A DNA stretch of 22,344 nucleotides from an uncultured Eubacterium sp. (GCF_934295145.1 NZ_CAKRAS010000049.1:1-22344), one strand, 5' to 3'; shown: positions 15,195 to 22,344, counted from the stretch's first letter. Notes: generated by a model from the letters alone, not told the origin. Made by a program: numbers and translations.

Positions 15195-16400
15195 TTATAC
15201 CACATAAATCTGTCTCGGTGTTGTCTCCACTCTGACTGCACCGTCTTTTGTAACCAGATACTGATCACAGTAATTACCAAATGCTTTTCCGGTATTGATC
15301 TCAGGATGGATCGCAAAAAACATATTTTCTTTGACTTTCATTGTCTCACCCTTGAAGAACGCAGGTCTCTCCACCAGATCATATCCCTGTCCATGTGCAA
15401 ACAGTCGTGTCTCCGGCTGTAATCCATAGGAAACCAGTTTATTGTTATAGATTTCCAGCATCTCCGCACAGTCAGCACCCGGTTTTACCAGTTCTGCAGT
15501 GAAATCCTGCAGTTCTTTGGAAAGATCCCATGCATACTGAAGCTCCTTGGATGGCTGATGTCCGATACAGAATCCCCTTACAATTTCTGCATAATAACCG
15601 CCACCACCGTTTGCCTCAATCATAAATACCAGATCATCGCCATCTTCAATGCGTCGGTTCTGATAAAAACTGTGTAATTTCGGTGTCGGTGTTCCTTGCG
15701 GTGCAGAACCCATCATAACCAGATTTTCCTCACTGCCTTTGCTGATCAGAAATTTGTTTACCTCTGCTCTCAGATCATATTCATACATACCTGGATGTAA
15801 AATACCCGGTACCATCTGAAGTATCTGATCATGTAGGGCCACGGTTCTGCGGATTGCCTGAATCTCATCCTCACTCTTTACGGCCTTGATCTCATCGACC
15901 ATTTCTGTCGCGTCAATGAATGTCACATCCGGCAGCGCTGTTTTGAGATAATTTACCAGTTTATAATTCAGTAAAGACGGTGCAATCAGTCCGACGGTCT
16001 TGCACTTATGATCACAGATATACGCTTCCATCAGTTTCGCGTCATACAGATCTGTATAACGAAAGGTTCTGAAATACGGTGCGCCGAGTCTATTCTCGAT
16101 TCCACGCTGAAACCATACCGGTGGCAGCGGATTATACGGAGAAGAACTTGTAATCGTTGTCATCTCTCCCTTTGCCGGAAAAAGAACACTCATCGGATAC
16201 GCCTGCTCTGTCGGCAGATCTGTAAAATACCGGAAATATCCACCCAGATACTGATCGGCATTCTGTGCGATTAGCACATCAATTCCCTGATCCTGCATCG
16301 CAGCCTGTACCGTAGACCAACGGCGTTTCATCTCCCGGTCACTCATCGGGAAACGAATTCTTGTCTTAAACTCTTCCGGAACTCCTGTTACCCATTCCAT
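15195..16400 (-). CDS. M24/creatinase-like protein lacking aminopeptidase metal ligands
   Basis: Pita-bread fold protein of the M24 (Xaa-Pro aminopeptidase/creatinase) superfamily, 401 residues: an N-terminal creatinase-type domain to about 165 and a C-terminal catalytic domain from about 170. In metal-dependent members the five ligands are Asp, Asp, His, Glu, Glu. Here the aligned positions read E262 (MIEANG), E272 (YYAEIVRGF), H336 (AHGQG), H365 (AIHPE) and C378 (NYCDQYLVT), so only the His is kept. H243 in KLHSFYQNRRIEDGD keeps the place of the catalytic His of creatinase. It is probably a metal-free hydrolase or a lyase rather than a peptidase. It is encoded 21 bases after citE with GAAGGAGG upstream, and precedes dctP, so it probably acts early in the pathway. 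Confidence 0.82.
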   Translation of the reverse strand: MEWVTGVPEEFKTRIRFPMSDREMKRRWSTVQAAMQDQGIDVLIAQNADQYLGGYFRYFTDLPTEQAYPMSVLFPAKGEMTTITSSSPYNPLPPVWFQRGIENRLGAPYFRTFRYTDLYDAKLMEAYICDHKCKTVGLIAPSLLNYKLVNYLKTALPDVTFIDATEMVDEIKAVKSEDEIQAIRRTVALHDQILQMVPGILHPGMYEYDLRAEVNKFLISKGSEENLVMMGSAPQGTPTPKLHSFYQNRRIEDGDDLVFMIEANGGGGYYAEIVRGFCIGHQPSKELQYAWDLSKELQDFTAELVKPGADCAEMLEIYNNKLVSYGLQPETRLFAHGQGYDLVERPAFFKGETMKVKENMFFAIHPEINTGKAFGNYCDQYLVTKDGAVRVETTPRQIYVV

Positions 16401-16421
16401 CTGTTTTTCCTCCTTCTGACC

Positions 16422-17321
16422 TTACTTCAGGCTTGCTTTCAGTGCATCTTTTGCCATTACTTCTTCTGCTCTCTCAAGAACGTTTTTCGCATTGATATAA
16501 ACCGGTGTATCTACCATCTGTCCATCTACCGGAACAGATGCAGATCCTTTTGCAATTCCTTCTTCTTCAAATGCTTTTGTTACTTTTCTCGCCCATGCTA
16601 CACGCTCCGGATCCGGAGAATATACACGCTCTGCGATCGGAATCTGACTTGGATGAATAATCTGTCTGCCCTCAAAACCAAGCTGTGCACCGGTCTTTGT
16701 ATTGTACTCAAATGCAGCATCGTCTTTGTAGGATGGGAACGGTGCATCTTCTGCTACCAGGCCTGCTGCTCTTGCTGCCACACCGATTTTTGCACGCGCA
16801 TAAATCTGCTCCTCTGCTGTATCTGTTCTTGTTACACGCATGTCTCTTGTGTAGTCTACCGCACCGAAAATAACTGCTACAAGACGGTCGCTGGCAAATA
16901 CTGCCTCATCTACGTTCATCACGCCAATCGCTGTCTCTATGAGAATTGCAAGTTTGATTTTTCCAACCGGAAGACCTCTTTTTTCCTCCAGATCTGTTAC
17001 AATAAAGTCCAGACGTTTTACATCATCTGCACCGGAGCATTTCGGAAGTGTAATTCCATCCAGTCCATCGACAACAACTGCATTTAAGTCATCCATGGTA
17101 AGTCCTGTATCCCATGCGTTAATTCTTACCCATGCCTCGGAACCATGAACACTCATCTCTTTGATGTGCTCCCGTACCATTTTTCTTGCGGTCTCTTTCT
17201 CTGCCGGCGGTACTGCATCTTCCATATCCAGTGTGATGACATCAGCCCCAAGTGTAGGTGCTTTCAGGATAAATTTCTCTGAATTTGCCGGTAAATATAA
17301 GTCTGTTCTTCTTACTGCCAT
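16422..17321 (-). CDS. citE: CitE-like lyase (citrate lyase beta / malyl-CoA lyase family)
   Basis: TIM-barrel lyase of the HpcH/HpaI-CitE family that cleaves a 3-hydroxyacyl thioester to a 2-oxoacid and an acyl thioester. The 299-residue product has DMEDAVP (32-38), VRIN with Arg66, LIETAIGVMN with the Mg ligand E129, FGAVDYTRD with D156, DAPFPSYKD (182-190) and GFEGRQIIHPSQI (215-227). These are shared by citryl-ACP lyases and by CoA-dependent malyl- or citramalyl-CoA lyases, so sequence by eye does not decide the thioester carrier. GGGAGG stands about 8 bases before the ATG. It lies 83 bases after citF. The symbol reflects pairing with citF, not proven citrate activity. Confidence 0.88.
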   Translation of the reverse strand: MAVRRTDLYLPANSEKFILKAPTLGADVITLDMEDAVPPAEKETARKMVREHIKEMSVHGSEAWVRINAWDTGLTMDDLNAVVVDGLDGITLPKCSGADDVKRLDFIVTDLEEKRGLPVGKIKLAILIETAIGVMNVDEAVFASDRLVAVIFGAVDYTRDMRVTRTDTAEEQIYARAKIGVAARAAGLVAEDAPFPSYKDDAAFEYNTKTGAQLGFEGRQIIHPSQIPIAERVYSPDPERVAWARKVTKAFEEEGIAKGSASVPVDGQMVDTPVYINAKNVLERAEEVMAKDALKASLK

Positions 17322-17404
17322 TTTTTGTTCCTCCCAATTTTCACGTTTTATAATTTTTTATTGTTGGATATGTGTGATCATATCTGACATTATGTTTAAA
17401 GTTT

Positions 17405-18973
17405 TTAAAATTCCTGCACCGGTTTTCTCACCACGTCAATGATGGAACCGTCCCGGTATTCCACAATTCCTACAATTTTATCTGTAAATTCCGGTTTTAT
17501 AATTTTGGTTGCTTTCTGATCTCCAATGGTCTTCAGTTCCTGAATATCCATAACCGGAAGTCTGGAATGTTCCAGCAGTTTTCTCAGATCTGTCCGCTTC
17601 GGATTGACGGCAATGCCGTATTCTGTCACCAGTACATCCACGGTCTCTCCCGGTGTCACTACCGTTGTGACCTGATCCCGCAGGATACACATGTCACGTT
17701 TTACCAGGTTTGTGACAACCACTGCGATTTTTGCACCTGCTGCACAATCATTGTTTCCACCGGAGGAACTTAAGATCACTCCGTTTGATCCGGTTACCAC
17801 ATTGACGTTAAAATCCACATCAATCTCTGTTGCTCCCAGGATCATGATATCCAGTTGGTTTACCAGACAGCCTTTTGTATTTGGATTTGCGTACTGCGAA
17901 GCACTCATGGCCATATGTTTCGGATTATCCCGGTAAGATTCAATGGCTACGGAATCAAAACACTGTACATCCAGCAATCCCTGAAACAGGTCTTCTTTTA
18001 ACATTTCAACAAAATAAGAAGTAATCCCACCGGATGCAAAAGATCCTCTGATCTTCTTTTCTTTCATGATCTGTCCTACTGCGGCTGCTACCGCAATGGA
18101 AGTTCCACCGGCTCCGGTCTGCATCGACATTCCGTTTTTGATATATCCGGTCTCGTCCAGAAGCTGTGCGGTCATATCCGCGATTTTGAGGTTTTCCGGA
18201 TCTGTGGTCGGTTTGGTCGGTCCAAAAGAGATTCCTTCCGGATTCCCGATACTTTCTACCTGCACCACATAATCCACTTTTTCCTGCGATATCTCAATGG
18301 GACACGCCGGAAACTCCATCAGATTATCTGTCACAGCCACTACCTGATCCGCATACTGTGCATCCGCATATGCATAGGATAAAACACCACAAGCTGATTT
18401 TCCGTATGCACCGTTCATGTTGCCGTATGCATCACAGCAGGGAGCTGATATAAATGCCACGTCAATATGTAATTCCCCTGCCTCGATGGCCCTTGGCCGT
18501 CCACCATGACTCATAAACACAGCAGGATGTTTCAGTTTTCCATTTGTGATTGTCTTGGCCAGAGGCCCCGGTGAAATGGTACTTACGGTGATCCCCGTCA
18601 CCACTTCCTCTTCGATCAATTTCACCAGTGGCTCATGACACTTAAACAGCCCTGATGCAGCAATATGTATATCCTTAATCCCCATTTTTGCGATGGCTTC
18701 CATGACTAGATTCACAACCTCATCCCCATTTCTCATATGGTGATGAAAAGAAATTGTCATGCCATCTTTGATCCCTGTTTTTTCGATTGCATCTTCGATA
18801 GAAGCAAGCAGTTTTGAATCAGGCTCTCTGCCTTTTTCAATCACAGCACATTTGCTCTTTGCAGTTGTTTTTACTACCTCCGCTTCTTTTTTCGAATAAG
18901 CTCCTGCAAAAGCCGGTTTCTTCATTTTCCGAAGTATTTCATCCGGGATCTCACGCCCGACTGCATTTATCAT
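17405..18973 (-). CDS. citF: Citrate lyase alpha subunit family (acyl-ACP/CoA transferase)
   Basis: CitF family transferase of 522 residues. In citrate lyase it swaps citrate for acetate on the prosthetic-group thiol of the acyl carrier protein CitD, giving citryl-ACP for CitE. Motifs: SFHHHMRNGD (75-84), HGGRPRAIEAGEL (156-168), APCCDAYGNMNG near 177-188, MQTGAGGTS (284-292), and EIDVDFNVNVVTGSNGV in the last third. Length is normal. Start ATG has GGGAGGAGGG immediately upstream. It is the promoter-proximal gene of the operon. No citD, citC, citX or citG is present in the window, so the enzyme may use free CoA or an ACP encoded elsewhere. Confidence 0.92.
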   Translation of the reverse strand: MINAVGREIPDEILRKMKKPAFAGAYSKKEAEVVKTTAKSKCAVIEKGREPDSKLLASIEDAIEKTGIKDGMTISFHHHMRNGDEVVNLVMEAIAKMGIKDIHIAASGLFKCHEPLVKLIEEEVVTGITVSTISPGPLAKTITNGKLKHPAVFMSHGGRPRAIEAGELHIDVAFISAPCCDAYGNMNGAYGKSACGVLSYAYADAQYADQVVAVTDNLMEFPACPIEISQEKVDYVVQVESIGNPEGISFGPTKPTTDPENLKIADMTAQLLDETGYIKNGMSMQTGAGGTSIAVAAAVGQIMKEKKIRGSFASGGITSYFVEMLKEDLFQGLLDVQCFDSVAIESYRDNPKHMAMSASQYANPNTKGCLVNQLDIMILGATEIDVDFNVNVVTGSNGVILSSSGGNNDCAAGAKIAVVVTNLVKRDMCILRDQVTTVVTPGETVDVLVTEYGIAVNPKRTDLRKLLEHSRLPVMDIQELKTIGDQKATKIIKPEFTDKIVGIVEYRDGSIIDVVRKPVQEF

Positions 18974-19051
18974 CTGTATCCCTCCTCCCGGTTACCAATT
19001 GCTCACTTACTTGATGTCTAGATGATAGCATTCATGTGTTTTTATTTCTGT

Positions 19052-19092
19052 ATCATAGGTTACATGTTCCAATTCCTGTATCACCTGATACA
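19052..19092 (-). promoter_or_regulatory. Putative activator-type promoter and operator of the citF operon
   Basis: On the minus strand a -10 box TATGAT (19052-19057) has no good -35 box. Instead a perfect inverted repeat, TGTATCA-CC-TGATACA on the plus strand (19077-19092), is centred about 40 bases upstream of the inferred start near 19045. That spacing is the class II position for Crp/Fnr activators (about -41.5). A second TGTATCA occurs at 19049-19055, overlapping the -10 region. A Crp/Fnr-type gene lies divergently 160 bases away. This is inference from spacing and symmetry. Confidence 0.5.
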
Positions 19093-19190
19093 TTTTTTTG
19101 TACACTATGACTATTCGATTTTTATTTTCATTCTTTTTTCATTGTGCTATATTTATAAACGGAGACATGGTTTTATGCACAAAATTAGAT

Positions 19191-19234
19191 GATAAATATC
19201 GGTTTACGTGATAAGATAACATACGGTATTTATC
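19191..19234 (+). repeat. Inverted repeat in the leader of the Crp/Fnr gene
   Basis: GATAAATATCG (19191-19201) and CGGTATTTATC (19224-19234) form an inverted repeat with 10 of 11 positions matching, separated by 22 bases and ending 18 bases before the Crp/Fnr start codon. It could be a hairpin covering the leader or two half-sites for autoregulation. The remaining 18974-19252 region holds the two divergent promoters; I see no gene and no citD in it. Confidence 0.4.
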
Positions 19235-19252
19235 CTGTTATGAGAGGGAAAA

Positions 19253-19831
19253 ATGGGAAAAGAACAATCATTTAATATAACAAACATGAGAAACTTTTTT
19301 GCATGGGAAAATATGGAAAAGCTGTTTGCTGACTGCCCTACGATTACATTAAAGAAAAACGAATGTATCTATGCCACAGATCAGATCCTCACCGATGTTT
19401 TCTGGGTTTCACAGGGAATGGTTGAAGTCTTTATTACAAACGAACAGGGACATAAACAAGTCGTGGCTTTTCACTACCCAGACAGTATCGTAGGTGAGAT
19501 TGAAGCGCTCTACGGAGGCCCCTGCGGTTTGACCTGTATCGCATTAAAAAATAATACCATTGTACATAAGTGTAACATTGAAGTATTTTACAACAGAGTG
19601 TTGGAACTTGGATTGATGCGCCAGTATGTCAGTATGCTAGCCGGAAAGACTCATACAAATGTACTGCAGCTGGCTACAGTCGCTCTGGATGACTGCGAGG
19701 GACGTGTGCGTACTTACTACAACAGCGAGCTCACACATCAGCAGATGGCAGAGCTGATCGGCTGTTCCCGGGTACAGGTAACACGAGTTCTGAACAATCC
19801 TAATTTTTATAATTCAGAAAAGGATAACTGA
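19253..19831 (+). CDS. Crp/Fnr family transcriptional regulator with short C-terminus
   Basis: Regulator of 192 residues with an N-terminal cyclic-nucleotide-binding-type beta-roll (about 28-115), a dimer helix (about 115-145) and a helix-turn-helix at about 159-181 (ELTHQQMAELIGCSRVQVTRVL). The region where cAMP-binding Crp has GE plus Arg-Ser/Thr reads SIVGEIEALYGGPCGLTCIA, so the Arg is missing and cAMP is unlikely to be the ligand. The four-cysteine Fe-S pattern of Fnr is also absent. The protein ends 12 residues after the recognition helix, without the usual wing. Start ATG follows GAGAGGG. It is divergent from the citF operon and followed by a MATE gene 16 bases downstream. It is the likely regulator of one or both. 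Confidence 0.85.
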   Translation: MGKEQSFNITNMRNFFAWENMEKLFADCPTITLKKNECIYATDQILTDVFWVSQGMVEVFITNEQGHKQVVAFHYPDSIVGEIEALYGGPCGLTCIALKNNTIVHKCNIEVFYNRVLELGLMRQYVSMLAGKTHTNVLQLATVALDDCEGRVRTYYNSELTHQQMAELIGCSRVQVTRVLNNPNFYNSEKDN

Positions 19832-19847
19832 CAGAAACATATAAGAT

Positions 19848-21176
19848 ATGGAAAAAAATTTAACAAAGGGACCTATATTAAAAACACTCCTGCTGTTTGC
19901 ACTCCCGATGATGCTCGGAAACCTGCTACAACAGATCTACAACATTACCGATACCATCATCGTGGGTCGGATGCTTGGCTCCAGTGCCCTGGCTGCCGTT
20001 GGCAGCACTTACACACTGATGACATTTCTGACTTCCGTCATGATCGGTCTCTGCATGGGATGCGGCGCGTTGTTTTCCATGCATTACGGCGCCGGCCGCC
20101 ACAGAGAAATGAAAGAATGCATGTGGGTTTCCTTCTGGCTGATCCTGCTTGTGACCGTCATTATGTACCTGATCGTATTTCTCGGCACAGACGGCATTCT
20201 TACCCTACTGCAGACACCAGCAGATATTTACAACCTGATGCGCATTTACTCCCGCATCATTTTTATTGGAATCGGATTTACATTTTTATATAACTATTTC
20301 GCATTCGTACTGCGGGCCATTGGAAACTCTGTCCTTCCGCTGATTTTTCTGGCAATCTCCAGTCTTTTAAATATTGCGCTGGATCTTTGGTTTGTCATTG
20401 GACTGCACCTCGGTGTCGGCGGTGCGGCAGGCGCCACCGTGATCGCCCAGGCAGTCTCCGGCATCGGCATCACCATTGCGGCACTCTGGAAAAATCCGCA
20501 GCTGTTCCCGGCAAAGGAACAACGCATTTTCCAGAAAAGTACCTTTTTGGAGATAAGCCGTTACGCATTTTTTACCTGCCTGCAGCAGTCAGTTATGAAC
20601 TTTGGCATCTTAATGGTCCAGGGACTGGTAAACAGCTTCGGCACCGCCATTATGGCCGCTTTCGCCGCAGCAGTAAAAATTGACACGCTGGCTTATATGC
20701 CGGTACAGGAATTTGGAAATGCATTTTCCCTGTTTATTTCACAGAATCATGGTGCAAAACGCCCGGATCGGGTGAAAATGGGAATTCACACCGCAGTCCG
20801 GGTATCCATTGCATTCTGTATTATTATTTCTGCCATCGTATGGATCTTCGCCCGACCACTGATGCAGATTTTTGTGGATACAAGTGAAACTACCATTATT
20901 ATGGAAGGCATCCGGTATCTGCACATTGAAGGTGCATTTTACTGGGGCATCGGCTGTCTGTTTCTGCTCTATGGCCTTTACCGTGCCATTGAAAAACCGG
21001 CCATGTCACTGGTCCTTACGATCATATCCCTGGGAACCCGCGTGGCTCTGGCTTATGCTCTGGCACCAACGACTCCGCTGGGTGTTGCCGCTATCTGGTG
21101 GGCCATTCCGATCGGATGGATCCTGGCAGATTTAACAGGATTTCTCTACTACAAAAAAATTCATAGTTCAGACTAA
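19848..21176 (+). CDS. MATE family efflux transporter
   Basis: Multidrug and toxic compound extrusion (MATE) family exporter, 442 residues with about 12 membrane helices in two homologous halves. The N-terminal signature is typical: KGPILKTLLLFALPMMLGNL, then QQIYNITDTIIVGRMLGSSA with the following GSTYTLMTFLTSVMIGL. The second half begins near residue 228 (FLEISRYAFFTCLQQSVMNF). The usual coupling ion is Na+ or H+; cargo cannot be inferred. The gene starts 16 bases after the Crp/Fnr gene and has only a weak ribosome site, so it is probably co-transcribed and possibly translationally coupled. A terminator follows. Its link to the citF operon, if any, is only through the shared regulator. Confidence 0.93.
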   Translation: MEKNLTKGPILKTLLLFALPMMLGNLLQQIYNITDTIIVGRMLGSSALAAVGSTYTLMTFLTSVMIGLCMGCGALFSMHYGAGRHREMKECMWVSFWLILLVTVIMYLIVFLGTDGILTLLQTPADIYNLMRIYSRIIFIGIGFTFLYNYFAFVLRAIGNSVLPLIFLAISSLLNIALDLWFVIGLHLGVGGAAGATVIAQAVSGIGITIAALWKNPQLFPAKEQRIFQKSTFLEISRYAFFTCLQQSVMNFGILMVQGLVNSFGTAIMAAFAAAVKIDTLAYMPVQEFGNAFSLFISQNHGAKRPDRVKMGIHTAVRVSIAFCIIISAIVWIFARPLMQIFVDTSETTIIMEGIRYLHIEGAFYWGIGCLFLLYGLYRAIEKPAMSLVLTIISLGTRVALAYALAPTTPLGVAAIWWAIPIGWILADLTGFLYYKKIHSSD

Positions 21177-21211
21177 TTTTTATAATCAAACCATTAATTT
21201 CTTTCATATAC

Positions 21212-21259
21212 AAAAAAACTGTGAGAAACGGAAGTCTTTTCCATCCTCACAGTTTTTAT
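21212..21259. terminator. Terminator between the MATE gene and the aldolase gene
   Basis: A 12-base perfect stem, AAAAACTGTGAG (21214-21225) with CTCACAGTTTTT (21246-21257), is followed by T-rich sequence on the plus strand and by the matching T run on the minus strand. It sits between convergent genes and can serve both. Confidence 0.8.
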
Positions 21260-21324
21260 TAATACATTACATCTTTTCTTTCCAGTTACAATCCGAAAAA
21301 ATAGCATTCTTAAGTAAATCTGCT

Positions 21325-22299
21325 TTAATCATCCAGCAGCATATGATAGAAATCCAGATATTTTGTATCATGATTTTTTGTTGCTGCAATGGCAGTTCTC
21401 GGATGCTGATCCGTCAGACCGGTCAGCAGATACGGGATATTATAGCCCCATACTGCACCATCCTCAATAAGCTTCAACATATGTTTCTCAATAAAAGAAA
21501 GAACCGGTGCAATCTCATATTTCGGATTTTTCAGGAAACCAAGCAAACCTTCCAGCGAGCTGTTTCCTGCACCACGCCCCATTCCCATGACGGTTCCGTC
21601 CACCATACTTGCACCGATGGACAGTGCCTCAATGGTATTTGCAAAAGCACACTGCTGATTATTATGTGCATGGATTCCCACCAGTTTTCCACTCTCCGCC
21701 ATCGCCTTCAGATACATATCCGTGATCTCCCGGATCTGGATTGGATACAGGGAACCATAACTGTCTACCACGTAAACACCGTTTACTGAAGATTTTGCCA
21801 GCATCTCCAGAGCCATCTGGATATCACGCTCCTGACATTTGGAGATTGCCATAATGTTGCAGGTTGTCTCATAACCTTTCGCCGCTGCATCCTCGATCAT
21901 TGCGATCGCCTCCGGCATGGTATTGATATAAGTAGCCACACGGATCAGATCCACCGGGCTGTCTGCACGGTCTTTGATGCTGTGTTTGTAATCGCAGCGT
22001 CCCACATCCGCCATAATGGAAATCTTCATATCCGTATCATTATCCCCAACGATTGCACGGATATCCTCATCCTCCGCGAATTTCCATTTTCCAAATTTAT
22101 TTACATCAAACTGCTTTTTGTCCGCACGGTATCCAAACTCCATGTAATCCACACCAGCCGCCAGATTTGCTTTATATAAATCGCACACAAAGTCATCCGT
22201 AAAATAAAAATCGTTCACCAGACCTCCATCACGCAAAGTTGCGTCCAGTACACGGACATCTTCACGCACTGACATCATGTTTCCTTTGATTTCCATCAT
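21325..22299 (-). CDS. HMGL-like aldolase (DmpG/4-hydroxy-2-oxovalerate aldolase-like)
   Basis: TIM-barrel aldolase of the HMGL-like superfamily, 324 residues. Motifs: LDATLRDGG (18-26) with the metal ligand Asp19 and catalytic Arg23, IHAHNN with the metal-binding HxH (210-212), and the glycine-rich loop GMGRGAGN (239-246). Superfamily members (DmpG, isopropylmalate synthase, HMG-CoA lyase) make or break C-C bonds next to a 2-oxoacid or acyl-CoA; the DmpG-like loop suggests a pyruvate-releasing aldolase, but the partner acetaldehyde dehydrogenase (DmpF) is not in view. AAAGGAG stands 10 bases before the ATG; a second ATG follows immediately. It is separated from the citF operon by another transcription unit and a terminator, so a shared pathway is possible but unsupported. 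Confidence 0.75.
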   Translation of the reverse strand: MMEIKGNMMSVREDVRVLDATLRDGGLVNDFYFTDDFVCDLYKANLAAGVDYMEFGYRADKKQFDVNKFGKWKFAEDEDIRAIVGDNDTDMKISIMADVGRCDYKHSIKDRADSPVDLIRVATYINTMPEAIAMIEDAAAKGYETTCNIMAISKCQERDIQMALEMLAKSSVNGVYVVDSYGSLYPIQIREITDMYLKAMAESGKLVGIHAHNNQQCAFANTIEALSIGASMVDGTVMGMGRGAGNSSLEGLLGFLKNPKYEIAPVLSFIEKHMLKLIEDGAVWGYNIPYLLTGLTDQHPRTAIAATKNHDTKYLDFYHMLLDD

Positions 22300-22344
22300 T
22301 GTCTTTTGTCTCCTTTATTTCAAAATCACTTCTGTCATTTTATC

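Noticed and set aside
15195..16400. Straight call as Xaa-Pro aminopeptidase
   Set aside because: Four of five metal ligands are replaced, so peptidase activity should not be asserted from fold alone.
17322..17404. Possible citD or operator between citF and citE, including the repeat GATATG-N6-CATATC (17367-17384)
   Set aside because: The gap of 83 bases is too short for citD. The repeat is only six bases per arm, sits inside a transcribed region and lacks any supporting promoter.
1..22344. tRNA, rRNA, CRISPR arrays, insertion sequence genes, phage genes
   Set aside because: None seen. No regularly spaced repeats, cloverleaf-like segments or transposase and integrase motifs were found; the only hint of mobile DNA is the break in tadA at the left edge.

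Overview
The window reads as chromosomal DNA of a low-to-mid GC, spore-forming, anaerobic Firmicute, most likely a gut Lachnospiraceae or related Clostridia. The reasons are a BofA sporulation gene beside a YaaL/DUF2508 gene, strong AGGAGG ribosome sites, a Tad-type pilus fragment, a TRAP transporter and a citrate-lyase-type module. Genus assignment is inference. Almost everything lies on the minus strand.

Layout. (1) 71-2586: a Tad/type IVb pilus operon (prepilin peptidase, degenerate TadZ/CpaE-like protein, TadA/CpaF ATPase) with a strong sigma-A-like promoter. The ATPase stops abruptly at base 71, just after its last catalytic motif. (2) 2624-3263: divergent bofA and yaaL, then a bidirectional terminator. 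(3) 3460-6864: an exported 710-residue protein of unknown function, overlapped by a PCC-motif methyltransferase with its own promoter. (4) 6868-7287: a small Arg/Met/Tyr-rich orphan protein. (5) 7333-8830: a complete cobalamin riboswitch unit (promoter, aptamer, terminator hairpin) reading into a TetR regulator and a nine-cysteine small protein. (6) 8912-19092: a nine-gene operon, in order citF, citE, a creatinase-like M24 protein, dctP, dctQ, dctM, two different D-2-hydroxyacid dehydrogenases and malic enzyme. (7) 19253-21257: divergent Crp/Fnr-type regulator followed by a MATE exporter and a terminator. (8) 21325-22299: a stand-alone HMGL-like/DmpG-like aldolase.

How the genes may work together. 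The nine-gene operon looks like a self-contained route for taking up and fermenting a carboxylic acid. The TRAP system would import it. CitF (acyl-CoA/ACP transferase) and CitE (lyase) would activate and split a 3-hydroxyacid type intermediate into an acyl thioester and a 2-oxoacid. The two dehydrogenases would interconvert 2-oxo and D-2-hydroxy acids, and malic enzyme would make pyruvate and NAD(P)H. The M24 protein has lost most metal ligands of the aminopeptidases and resembles creatinase, so it may perform a C-N hydrolysis or a lyase step. No citrate lyase acyl carrier protein (citD) is present. A 16-bp inverted repeat sits about 40 bp upstream of the inferred citF transcription start, where a Crp/Fnr activator would bind, and a Crp/Fnr gene is divergently encoded next door. 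The substrate cannot be read from the sequence. This operon is the best candidate here for an undescribed system; the riboswitch-controlled TetR/Cys-rich pair is the second.
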